DNA from: JACQAP01 sp035548375
Lineage (GTDB): Bacteria; Pseudomonadota; Gammaproteobacteria; Burkholderiales; JACQAP01
NCBI GenBank assembly: GCA_035548375.1
Contig: DASZTG010000092.1
Span: 3,939-67,938, forward strand
DNA length: 64,000 bases
Reading direction: 5' to 3'
Shown here: piece by piece, positions 6,932 to 14,738 of the stretch
Layout: every line of letters begins with the position of its first letter
Numbering within the stretch: position 1 is the first letter of the stretch
The notes under the pieces: generated by a model
Databases searched by the model: none
The model's input: only the letters and a program-made list of their open reading frames with translations
Told to the model about the DNA's origin: nothing
Translations under genes and position numbers: made by a program

Positions 6932-7000
6932 TATAATGGTTTCGGGCGCAGCGGCAGCGCCCGTGGCGCCAAAAACAGCCGCGAACGCTCGAAGACGGAA
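6932..7000 (+). promoter_or_regulatory. moaA promoter -10 and hairpin leader
   Basis: A consensus TATAAT lies at 6932-6937, without a convincing -35 element. Just downstream, CGGGCGC (6943-6949) and GCGCCCG (6957-6963) form a perfect 7-bp stem with a 7-base loop, before the ATG at 7001. Moco riboswitches often precede moaA, but this leader is short and was not matched to that motif. The remaining 6769-6931 shows nothing else recognisable. Confidence 0.4.
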
Positions 7001-8056
7001 ATGACGACCTCACCCATCATTGCGCCTGCCCTGGATGCCGCGCCTGCGATGCCGCTTTTGGCGGATACCCGCGGGAGGGCGTTGCGCGACCTGCGCATCT
7101 CGGTAACCGATCGCTGCAACTTCCGTTGCACGTATTGCATGCCCAAGGAAGTCTATGGCCGCGACTTCCAGTTCATGGAGCGATCCCAACTCCTGAGTTT
7201 CGACGAAATCCACAGGCTGGTGAAGATTTTTCGCGGGCACGGCATCGAGAAAGTGCGCATCACGGGTGGCGAGCCGCTGGTGCGCCGCCAGCTGGAAAAG
7301 CTCATCGAATTGCTCTCGCGCGAACCCGGCCTGGACCTGACCCTCACCACGAACGGTTCGCTGCTGAAACAAAAAGCCCAAGCCTTGAAGGATGCGGGCC
7401 TCAACCGGGTCACGGTGAGCCTGGATTCGCTGGATGACGCCGTGTTTCGTTCGATGAACGACGTCGATTTTCCGGTCGCGAAGGTCCTCGAGGGTATCGA
7501 GGAAGCGGACCGGGTCGGGCTGAAGCCGCTCAAGGTCAACATGGTCGTGAAGCGCGGGACGAACGACAAGGACGTCGTCAGCATGGCGCGATTTTTCAAA
7601 AACAGCGGCCACATCCTGCGCTTCATCGAATTCATGGACGTCGGCCATACGAACGGCTGGAAGATGGCGAGCGTGGTGCCGTCCCGCGAACTGGCATCGC
7701 GTATCAACGCCGAGTTTCCGATCGAACCGGTCGACCCCAATTACGTCGGCGAGGTTGCAGAGCGCTGGCGTTACCGCGACGGATCGGGAGAGGTCGGATT
7801 CATTTCCTCGGTCACTCAGGCCTTCTGCAAGGACTGCACGCGCGCCAGGCTCTCGGCGGAGGGATCGCTCTTCACCTGCCTGTTTGCAACGCAGGGAACG
7901 GATTTGCGCGGCCTGATGCGCGGCGGAGCCTCCGACGACGAGTTGTCCGCGGCCATCGCGAAAGTCTGGCGTGCGCGCGCGGACAGGTATTCCGAGATTC
8001 GCACGGCCGATACCGCCAAGCTTCGAAAAGTGGAAATGAGCTACATCGGCGGCTGA
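7001..8056 (+). CDS. moaA: GTP 3',8-cyclase MoaA (radical SAM)
   Basis: This enzyme performs the first step of molybdenum-cofactor synthesis, rearranging GTP to 3',8-cyclo-7,8-dihydro-GTP. The N-terminal radical-SAM cluster motif CNFRCTYC and the C-terminal second cluster motif CxxC-13-C (CKDC ... FTC) are both present, as is the SAM-binding ITGGEPL. The protein ends in Gly-Gly (SYIGG), needed for activity in this family. ATG at 7001 gives 351 residues; an earlier in-frame start at 6728 would run through the promoter region and was rejected. The gene is divergent from moaDE-modE. Confidence 0.97.
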   Translation: MTTSPIIAPALDAAPAMPLLADTRGRALRDLRISVTDRCNFRCTYCMPKEVYGRDFQFMERSQLLSFDEIHRLVKIFRGHGIEKVRITGGEPLVRRQLEKLIELLSREPGLDLTLTTNGSLLKQKAQALKDAGLNRVTVSLDSLDDAVFRSMNDVDFPVAKVLEGIEEADRVGLKPLKVNMVVKRGTNDKDVVSMARFFKNSGHILRFIEFMDVGHTNGWKMASVVPSRELASRINAEFPIEPVDPNYVGEVAERWRYRDGSGEVGFISSVTQAFCKDCTRARLSAEGSLFTCLFATQGTDLRGLMRGGASDDELSAAIAKVWRARADRYSEIRTADTAKLRKVEMSYIGG

Positions 8057-8058
8057 GC

Positions 8059-8316
8059 TTGAAGCGCACGGATCTCGCAAAACACAAAGGCAAGAAGATC
8101 GAAGGTCGCATCGAACGCGCACCAGCGCGCGTCGCCGCCCCCGACATCGGCCGCAAGGAACAGCGGCAGCGTGATCGCGCGCTTGGCCTGGTTCCCTTCG
8201 CGGTCAAGCTCGATGCCGAACTCGCCGCGTCACTGCGAACGCTTGCGCAGGACCGCGACACGGACCTGAGCAAGCTTGTCGGAGAGTTGCTGAAGAAGAG
8301 CATCAAGGCGGAATAA
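8059..8316 (+). CDS. Small unknown basic protein with ribbon-helix-helix-like C-terminus
   Basis: This 85-residue protein starts at TTG, 2 bases after the moaA stop; no ATG fits. The N-terminal half is very basic (KHKGKKIEGRIER). The C-terminal part, PFAVKLDAELAASLRTLAQ followed by a helix ending in LVGELLKKS, has the strand-helix-helix spacing of MetJ/Arc-type DNA-binding proteins. Its place between moaA and moeA suggests cotranscription with cofactor genes. No function is known to me. Confidence 0.6.
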   Translation: MKRTDLAKHKGKKIEGRIERAPARVAAPDIGRKEQRQRDRALGLVPFAVKLDAELAASLRTLAQDRDTDLSKLVGELLKKSIKAE

Positions 8317-8400
8317 CAGCCCCTCCTGGGCCAGCGTCAACGTTTCGCCCGGCAGCCGGTCGATGGGTAAAATGACGGCAGGCCAACTCCGCTGGAAGAC

Positions 8401-9672
8401 ATGAGCACCCCGCCCTCCCTGCTCGACCTCGCTGCCGCATCGGACTACGACCCGAACTCAATGCCCGTCGACAAGGCACGCGAGCATATTCGCGCATTCC
8501 TTTCGCCGGTGACCGCCGTGGAGCGGCTCAATATCCGCGCCGCGCTTGGAAGAGTGCTCGCCGAGGACGTCGTTTCGCCGGTCAGCGTGCCGCAGCACGA
8601 TAATTCGGCGATGGACGGCTACGCAGTGCGCTTCGAGGACCTGAAGCCGGATGCCGACACCACCCTCAAAGTCATCGGCACGGCATTCGCAGGCAAGCCG
8701 TTCGAAGGGTCGGTAGCCTCCGGTCAGGCCATCCGCATCATGACCGGCGCGGTGATTCCCCCCGGCGCGGACAGCGTCGTGCAGCAGGAGCGCGCCACAC
8801 CGTCAGGCGACCAGGTCAGCGTGATGCCGCTGCCCAAAAAAGGCTTGAACACGCGCGCGGCGGGCGAAGATTTGCGCGCCGGAGCCATTGCGCTCGAGCG
8901 CGGCCAGCCGATGCGGCCGGCGGAAGTCGGCATGCTGGCGTCGCTTGGCATAGGCGAGGTCGCCGTATACCGAAAGTTGCGCGTCGCCTTCTTTTCCACC
9001 GGCGACGAACTCGTCGCCATCGGCAATCCACTCGGCCCCGGCCAGATCTACGACAGCAATCGCTACACGATCTTCGGACTGCTCACCCGGCTCGGCTGCG
9101 AGGTCCTCGACATGGGCGTCATTCGCGATACGCCCGAGGAAGTCCAGCGCGCCTTCGAGGAAGCAGCGAGCTCAGCCGACGTCGTCATCACCAGCGGCGG
9201 CGTGTCGGTCGGGGAAGCCGACTACGTCAAACAGATACTCGATCGCCTCGGCCAGGTGCTGTTCTGGAAGATCGCGATGAAGCCCGGGCGCCCGCTCGCG
9301 TACGGCAAGATCGGCAATGCCCATTTTTTCGGCCTGCCCGGCAACCCGGTCGCGGTCATGGTGACCTTCTACCAGTTCGTGCGCGACGCGCTGCTGCACC
9401 TGCAGGGCCAGACGTCCGTCATCCCGCTTCCGACCCTGAAGATCCTGTGCACGTCAGCGCTCAAGAAGGCGCCGGGCCGCACGGAATTCCAGCGCGGCAT
9501 CCTCTCGCAAGGCAGCGATGGTCAGTGGACGGTTCGCGCAACCGGCGACCAGGGCTCCGGCATTTTGTCTTCGATGAGCCAGGCGAACTGCTTCATCATC
9601 CTGCCGACCGATCAAGGCAACGTCGCGGCCGGCACGCCTGTCGACGTCCAGCTGCTCGAGGGCGTCGTCTGA
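8401..9672 (+). CDS. moeA: Molybdopterin molybdenumtransferase MoeA
   Basis: MoeA inserts molybdate into MPT-AMP to give active molybdenum cofactor. The 423-residue protein shows the family landmarks: the substrate-loop motif PQHDNSAMDGYAV near residue 62-74, the MTGAVIPPGAD segment, the MogA-like domain with FFSTGDEL and YDSNRY, the SGGVSVGEADYVK motif, and KPGRPLAYG followed by GLPGNPVA. It is the last gene of the moaA transcript, 84 bases after the small basic gene. Confidence 0.97.
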   Translation: MSTPPSLLDLAAASDYDPNSMPVDKAREHIRAFLSPVTAVERLNIRAALGRVLAEDVVSPVSVPQHDNSAMDGYAVRFEDLKPDADTTLKVIGTAFAGKPFEGSVASGQAIRIMTGAVIPPGADSVVQQERATPSGDQVSVMPLPKKGLNTRAAGEDLRAGAIALERGQPMRPAEVGMLASLGIGEVAVYRKLRVAFFSTGDELVAIGNPLGPGQIYDSNRYTIFGLLTRLGCEVLDMGVIRDTPEEVQRAFEEAASSADVVITSGGVSVGEADYVKQILDRLGQVLFWKIAMKPGRPLAYGKIGNAHFFGLPGNPVAVMVTFYQFVRDALLHLQGQTSVIPLPTLKILCTSALKKAPGRTEFQRGILSQGSDGQWTVRATGDQGSGILSSMSQANCFIILPTDQGNVAAGTPVDVQLLEGVV

Positions 9673-9696
9673 TCGCACCGCTGCGCGGACTGTGGA

Positions 9697-10524
9697 TTAT
9701 CGGACGTTGATTTCCACCCTTCGATTCTGGGCCTCGGCAACGCCATCGGCGGTGGGAACCAGCAATTCGCGCTTGCCGCGGCCGGAGGCGGTAATGCTTT
9801 CCTCCGGAATGCCTCGTTCCACGAATTCCGTACGCACGCGCTCCGCTCGCTGCAGCGACAGCTTGTCATTGTATTGCGCCGTACCGACGGAATCGGTATG
9901 GCCGATGACCGAAATCTCGGGCGACGGGCGATTCGCCAGGTCGGCGATGATTTTTTCGACTTCATCCTCGGATTCCGGCGTCAGCTCGTCGGTCGCCTCC
10001 TCGAAATAGAGCAGGAACTTTGCAGGCTCCGCAGGCAACGCCGCCAGCACATCGGCAAAATGCTCGTCGGCTTCCGCCGCGTCGTACACCGACTCGGTCA
10101 CCAGCCCGGGTCCTTCCACCAGCGCTGTGGCGTAGGGTTTGTCCAGCAAGACGGAGATGTCGCCCTGGCGCACCACCACCCCGCCGATGCTGCCGTCTTT
10201 CTTTGGCAGGATCGTGACCTGGTCGTGCGCAGTTTTCTGTGGTTTTGGCGGCGGAGCAGGTTCGGGCTCCGCTGATTTTGCTGGCTCGGGTTGTGGCTCG
10301 GGCTCGGCGACCTTGGGCGGTTCGGGGGACGGCGAGTCGACCGGTTGCGCGGCCTCTTGCTTGGCCTGGGGCGCGGGCCTGGACCACCAGTGCCAGGGCC
10401 ACCATGAACAGCCGGAGATCGATAGCGCAAGCAGCACGACAACGCTGCGGCGCAACGAAATCCTGGCGCTTTCGCGGGTTCCGCTGCCGGAAGGCCGTAC
10501 CGGCGCGCTTTGCATTGGGCTCAT
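9697..10524 (-). CDS. OmpA/Pal-type outer-membrane lipoprotein
   Basis: This 275-residue lipoprotein has a lipobox (LALSISGC) ending near residue 35, then a Trp-rich stretch and a long Pro/Glu/Lys-rich linker, suited to span the periplasm. The C-terminal third is an OmpA-like peptidoglycan-binding domain: a YFEEATDELTPESEDEV start, GHTDSVG, the LSLQRAERV helix and QNRRVEI near the end. ATG at 10524 is preceded by GGGGAG; an earlier start at 10605 would add 27 non-signal residues. It converges on moeA. It is not Pal itself, because the long linker and the middle domain differ. Confidence 0.88.
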   Translation of the reverse strand: MSPMQSAPVRPSGSGTRESARISLRRSVVVLLALSISGCSWWPWHWWSRPAPQAKQEAAQPVDSPSPEPPKVAEPEPQPEPAKSAEPEPAPPPKPQKTAHDQVTILPKKDGSIGGVVVRQGDISVLLDKPYATALVEGPGLVTESVYDAAEADEHFADVLAALPAEPAKFLLYFEEATDELTPESEDEVEKIIADLANRPSPEISVIGHTDSVGTAQYNDKLSLQRAERVRTEFVERGIPEESITASGRGKRELLVPTADGVAEAQNRRVEINVR

Positions 10525-10760
10525 GTTTTTCTTCTCCCCGTTCTCGTCGAATTGCGGCTGCATACGGCCTGGCCAGTCCCGCCGTTTTGGATAGTTCGAA
10601 TGCATGACTGGAATAGCACAACGTCACGCACCCGGCAAACGCAAGTTAGCGGGGCAGGATCAGGTGAACGGCCGAAACGCCTGAAGCTTTACGCATTACA
10701 TGGGGTACGAAGGCATCCCGCCCAGGCCGCCGGCCCGGGGAGGAGCAGAGACAGGTGAAA

Positions 10761-11225
10761 TCAGTTCCTGGCGTTGCGGGTCCGGCGTCCATTCCAGACG
10801 TGCAGCGGCAGGAGGCCGCCGATAGTCAGTCCGACAACCCAGTGCGCCACACTGATCACCGGGCGCGTTTCTTCCCCGCTCACGTAGTAGAGCATGTAGC
10901 CCGTCAATGCGAGGAACGCCAGCACGGACGTCACTGACGTGCCGAGCACCCGGTTCTTCCGGAGCCGCCACGCGTTGATCATATGCGCGCGCAGCAGCGA
11001 GCCGTAGACGAACAAGCCGGCCATCATCGCGAAACCGTGGATGCGTAGCAGCCACGGCTCCGCGGGATGGGGAAGTCCTTCCGCCCCGCCCTCCCTGATG
11101 CCATAGCGCACGCCCACCCACAGCAAGCCGGTGAGCAGCAAGACCGCGGTGGTGGCGTATATCGACCATCGCAGCCACCGCGGCAGGATGATGGTTTCGA
11201 TCACGGGGATTTTCCTTGAGCGCAT
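10761..11225 (-). CDS. Four-helix membrane protein, cytochrome b-like (DUF4405-type)
   Basis: This protein of about 154 residues has four hydrophobic segments. Histidines sit in or next to them in the pattern expected for b-haem binding: RIHGFAMM, LLRAHMIN, SVAHWVVG and LPLHVWNG. It is probably an inner-membrane electron carrier. It is the last gene of a run with an FMN-binding periplasmic protein, a porin and a di-haem peroxidase, so it may feed quinol electrons to the FMN protein. ATG at 11225 was chosen; a TTG 21 bases earlier is also possible. Confidence 0.65.
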   Translation of the reverse strand: MRSRKIPVIETIILPRWLRWSIYATTAVLLLTGLLWVGVRYGIREGGAEGLPHPAEPWLLRIHGFAMMAGLFVYGSLLRAHMINAWRLRKNRVLGTSVTSVLAFLALTGYMLYYVSGEETRPVISVAHWVVGLTIGGLLPLHVWNGRRTRNARN

Positions 11226-11291
11226 GCCGGACTTTACTTCAAACAATCGGGCATCGCTTGCGCCGGAGGTTTGCGCACGGCGAACCCTGGT

Positions 11292-11828
11292 TCAGCCGAG
11301 CGCGCCCGCCTTCTTGGCCAGGTCGACGATGTTGACGATGCGCTTGACGCCGAGGGTCACATGCTCGCAGCTGAGCGTTGCGCCGCTGATGTTCGCGATG
11401 TCCTCGCCGACCCGCAGCGCCGACGCTGCGGTCTTTCCGGCAAATTGGCGCCGCCAGGCCGCGTTGCGGATTTCAAAGCCGTGGCTTTCCCGGTACGACA
11501 GTATTTCGATCTGCGTCACCGAGCCATCGACGCGGATTCCCACCGCATAGGAAATGAGCTCGAATTTGCCGATGACGGCGTCGACTACCACGTAGCCGAG
11601 GGTTGCATCGCCCGCGCGCGCCACGCGCACGGGCCATGCTACGGTTCGCGCCTGCACCCCGCGGGATGCGAGCTCCTGCATCTGCGTGGAATCGAGCTTG
11701 ATCTCGACGGACTCGAACCTGTCCGCGTCGGGAAAGACGGATTTCGCGGCCTGGTCGGCCGTCATGTAGTCGATCGCATGGGCACTTGCCGGCGCCAGCA
11801 CGCAGGCAGCGGCAAGGGCCCATCGCAT
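11292..11828 (-). CDS. Periplasmic FMN-binding domain protein
   Basis: This 178-residue protein has a short signal peptide (cleavage after SAHA near residue 18). The C-terminal part carries the covalent-flavin motif SGATLS, of the RnfG/NqrC/NosR type Ser/Thr-Gly-Ala-Ser/Thr-x-Ser/Thr; the last position is Ser rather than the more usual Thr. Upstream are typical strands (GYVVVDAVIGKFELISYAVGI and following). It shares the junction base with the porin gene before it (stop and start abut at 11828) and is followed by a haem b-like membrane protein, suggesting a membrane-to-periplasm electron path. Confidence 0.82.
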   Translation of the reverse strand: MRWALAAACVLAPASAHAIDYMTADQAAKSVFPDADRFESVEIKLDSTQMQELASRGVQARTVAWPVRVARAGDATLGYVVVDAVIGKFELISYAVGIRVDGSVTQIEILSYRESHGFEIRNAAWRRQFAGKTAASALRVGEDIANISGATLSCEHVTLGVKRIVNIVDLAKKAGALG

Positions 11829-13150
11829 CAGAAGCTCCAGCCGAGTCCCAAGTCGAAGCGGTTGTTGTCCTCGTTCTCGCGGAATTTCTGGTAGTCCGCT
11901 TTCAGCACGATGCCGGGCGAAACCTTGAAATTCGCACCGACGGTGACCACGCGCTCGGTCTTCGCGGGGTCGGGCGTCAGGCCCTGTCCGAGGTCGGCAA
12001 AACTGCTCGCCGTGTTGAATTGCTCCCAGCGCACGAAAGGCGACAGGACGTAGTCGTTATGCGTCCACAGCTGGTATGCCGCCTGCGTGTACCACCCGTA
12101 AAACGACTCGGGAATCAGGGTCAGGCTGCCGACCAGCGGCGTGTTGAGTTCCGCTGTGTTGGAAATGGTTCCGCGGGCATATAACGCGGAAAGATCCCAG
12201 CGACCCGGCGTCCAGCGCGTATGCAGGTCCCACAGCGTGATGCGCGACGTCGTCACCGCCTGGGCCTGGGTCGCATTCCCGGTGAAGATCGAGCCTCCGA
12301 CCAGCAATCCCGGAACGCCACGCCAGTTCAGCGCTGTGTAGACGGACACGTCATGCCCCTTCGCGAGGGCCAATTCCTGGTGGATGGATCCGAGCGGGGA
12401 TTCCGCGCCTTCCGTCGAGGTTGCGTCCCACTTGTTCAGGTCGAAGCCCGTGCCCAATCCCGTCTGCCAAGTCAGGCCGTTGTCGAAATTTCCGACGACC
12501 TGCAGGCCGCCTTCGCGCCAGGTGGTGGGGATGATCGCCGTTTCCACGAAGTTGCGCTCCACGCCGTAGTAGTTCGTGGGCTCGTGCTTTTCGTTCAACA
12601 GGCCGGCCGGCACCAGGATGAGCCCCCCCCTCGCGGACCAGGTGGGGTTGATCAGATGCTCGATATAGGCCTGTTCGACTTCGACTTCGCCCGGATCGTC
12701 CGCCGACGTCACGGCATGCTCCACCTCGAGTTCGGTCACGACCTTGTTGACGTCGTCGAAGCGATGCTGCAGCCCGATCACGAAGCGGCGCATGTCGAAT
12801 TGCGTGTCCTGCGTATGCTTGGTCGGACGGTTGTAGTTGACTTCGCCGTAGCTGAATATCACCGTCGCAGGCTCGTGCGACTCCGCCGCCGGCGCGGCGG
12901 CCACGGGTGCAGGCGCCGATGCGGCCGCGGGAGCGGGAGACGTCGCCGCCGGTGCGGGCGCGGCGGCCTTCTCCTCCTGCATGCGTTTGAGCTCGGATTT
13001 CACCTTGTTCAGTTCATCGACGAGTTGATCCACCTTGCGCGCGAGCTCCTCTTCGCTGGTGCTCTGGGCGAATGCGCCGGATACCATCAGCGCCAGGTTG
13101 GCTGCAACCAGGAATCTAAGGGGCGGCCCCATCAGACGGCTTCGATTCAT
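11828..13150 (-). CDS. Outer-membrane beta-barrel porin with N-terminal coiled coil
   Basis: This 440-residue protein has a signal peptide ending SGAFA near residue 28. A coiled coil follows (EEELARKVDQLVDELNKVKS), typical of trimerising outer-membrane porins, then an Ala/Pro linker and a barrel of alternating strands ending in ...DLGLGWSF with the terminal Phe needed for BAM insertion. ATG at 13150 has GGAGGG 7 bases upstream; longer in-frame sequence upstream overlaps the peroxidase gene and is not protein-like. It resembles phosphate-selective-type porins, but the substrate cannot be told. It lies between a di-haem peroxidase and an FMN protein in one operon. Confidence 0.8.
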   Translation of the reverse strand: MNRSRLMGPPLRFLVAANLALMVSGAFAQSTSEEELARKVDQLVDELNKVKSELKRMQEEKAAAPAPAATSPAPAAASAPAPVAAAPAAESHEPATVIFSYGEVNYNRPTKHTQDTQFDMRRFVIGLQHRFDDVNKVVTELEVEHAVTSADDPGEVEVEQAYIEHLINPTWSARGGLILVPAGLLNEKHEPTNYYGVERNFVETAIIPTTWREGGLQVVGNFDNGLTWQTGLGTGFDLNKWDATSTEGAESPLGSIHQELALAKGHDVSVYTALNWRGVPGLLVGGSIFTGNATQAQAVTTSRITLWDLHTRWTPGRWDLSALYARGTISNTAELNTPLVGSLTLIPESFYGWYTQAAYQLWTHNDYVLSPFVRWEQFNTASSFADLGQGLTPDPAKTERVVTVGANFKVSPGIVLKADYQKFRENEDNNRFDLGLGWSF

Positions 13151-13254
13151 GAACTCCCTCCAGGAACGAGTTTGATACCCACAAGATGCTGCCGCGCCTT
13201 TCGGATCCGACACGGCGGAATTTCCCTTTGTCGCGATATGCGGCTTCCGAACCC

Positions 13255-14436
13255 TCACTGCGTGTAGCCGTCGGTCAGCGTGCCGAGGAACACGATCACG
13301 TCGTCGATTTCGGCGTCCGTGAGCGCGGGCGCATCGCCCAGGCTGCGGTTGTACGGCACCTCGGTGGTGTTCACGTTTGCGTGGTACTGCGGCGGCAGGT
13401 CGTCGAATTTCTGCGGCACGCCGCCGACGAGCGGATAGAACTTTTCCGGGTTGGTGTCGCGCTGGACGTAGAACGTCAGCGCATCTTTCAGCGTCGTGAA
13501 CTTGCCATTGTGGAAGAACGCCTTTCGCAGGGCGACGTTGCGCAGGGAGGGCACCTTGAATGCGCCGCAAAGATCCGTATGAGCAGTCAAGTCGGCGCGC
13601 TGGCACAGGCCGAGATCGAAGTAAGCCGGATCGGCATTTCGGGTGATTGCCGGGTTGCGAGGCACGCCGAGGTTGTCGTAGGTGAAGTCGGTGAACAGCG
13701 GCAGCGAGCCGTCCGCCCCCTTGGCTGAAGGATGGCATCCCGCGCAGTTGCCCTTGGTCGGGGAGCTGAACAGCGCGAGGCCGCGAAGCTCCTGCTGGGT
13801 GAGCGATGCCTTTCCCTGCAGGAACGCGTCGTACTTGCTCGTGTATGAGTTGAACTCGCCGTCCTCGCGCTCGTACTGCTGGATAGCCAAGGTCATCCTC
13901 AGGTAGGCGCCGTCCACGTCGCTGAAAATATTCGCGCCGTATACCGACTTGAATTCCGACGCGTAGGAAGCCGCGGCAAGCTTCGTCACCACGCTCGCCT
14001 TGTCCGCATTCGCCATCTCGAAGGAATTGAGGAAGGGTTCCGCGGCCTGCTCAGCCGGCGTCGCCGCCCGGCCGTCCCAGAAAAATCCGCCGGTCGGCGT
14101 GCCTTCGTCGTCGAAAAAGAACGGCGTATTCGTCAGCAGGTAGCGAATGCCCGGCGTCTTGCGGATGCCCTGCTGGTTGCTTGCGGGGCCGCCCAGTTGC
14201 ACCGCGAGGGCATTCGACGGCGAGTGGCCGAACGCGGGATCGTGGCAGGTTGCGCAGGACTGCGCCCCCGATGCTGACAACGACGTGTCCTTGAATATTT
14301 TCTCGCCGAGGGCTGCCTGTGCGGACAAGGCAGTTGCCCCCGATTGCCCGGAGCCGGACGAACCGGAGGAGCCGCATCCCGACAGCAGGAGCACGGCTGC
14401 GGACAGAAAAATCCCCGGTATGGCGGCGGCGTTCAT
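13255..14436 (-). CDS. Di-haem cytochrome c peroxidase/MauG-family lipoprotein
   Basis: This 393-residue protein has a lipobox (LLLSGC, Cys 21), so it is anchored to a membrane facing the periplasm. Two c-type haem motifs are present: CATCH at residues 61-65 and CAGCH in the second domain. Family landmarks include GKIF-like GEKIFKDTSLS, FFWDGRA and the C-terminal FKVPSLRNVALRKAFFHNGKF. Such proteins reduce peroxide or oxidise protein or small-molecule substrates. ATG at 14436 follows GAGAG by 7 bases. It is the first gene of the redox operon and is preceded by an AT-rich control region. Confidence 0.88.
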   Translation of the reverse strand: MNAAAIPGIFLSAAVLLLSGCGSSGSSGSGQSGATALSAQAALGEKIFKDTSLSASGAQSCATCHDPAFGHSPSNALAVQLGGPASNQQGIRKTPGIRYLLTNTPFFFDDEGTPTGGFFWDGRAATPAEQAAEPFLNSFEMANADKASVVTKLAAASYASEFKSVYGANIFSDVDGAYLRMTLAIQQYEREDGEFNSYTSKYDAFLQGKASLTQQELRGLALFSSPTKGNCAGCHPSAKGADGSLPLFTDFTYDNLGVPRNPAITRNADPAYFDLGLCQRADLTAHTDLCGAFKVPSLRNVALRKAFFHNGKFTTLKDALTFYVQRDTNPEKFYPLVGGVPQKFDDLPPQYHANVNTTEVPYNRSLGDAPALTDAEIDDVIVFLGTLTDGYTQ

Positions 14437-14738
14437 CAAATCGCTCTCGAATTATTGTGGCGGGACAGAAAGTACGAATACGAACAATTTGCAACAATTC
14501 GATACTATTTGCAATACCGATACGCAGAGCAAGGACAAGCCAGGAAAAGCGAACGGTCAGCTTGCAGTCAGAATTATTCCGTTAATAGAGTCTCTTGGCG
14601 AATACTCGGAGGATAAGGAACGCCTTCCGTTCCCGATCCCTGGACGCGATGCGTGCGGGATGGACGCAGCGATCACGTAAGACAAGCCGCGATTCCGGGC
14701 CGGTCCGCGGTCGAATCGTAAGGCTGTTGAAAGTATTC
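14437..14738. other. AT-rich intergenic region before the redox operon
   Basis: About 300 bases without a gene. The part next to the peroxidase gene (14450-14530) is clearly more AT-rich than its surroundings and carries the direct repeat listed separately. The part next to the argD stop shows only weak imperfect dyads, and no convincing terminator was seen. Confidence 0.5.
14487..14514. promoter_or_regulatory. Direct repeat ATTTGCAA spaced by two helical turns
   Basis: ATTTGCAA occurs at 14487-14494 and again at 14507-14514, exactly 20 bases apart, in the AT-rich region about 50-80 bases upstream of the di-haem peroxidase start. The spacing would place two protein subunits on one DNA face, so it is a candidate activator or repressor site. 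The factor is unknown. Confidence 0.3.

Noticed and set aside
8401..8500. A ModE box before moeA or moaA
   Set aside because: No CGTTATAT-like half-site pair with 8-base spacing was found in front of moaA, moaD or moeA.
11828..13738. A 636-residue version of the coiled-coil porin
   Set aside because: The first 196 residues overlap the peroxidase gene in another frame, and a signal peptide with an excellent ribosome-binding site begins at 13150.
14640..14738. Terminator of argD
   Set aside because: The GATTC/GAATC dyad with a GC-rich centre is imperfect and lacks a T-run.
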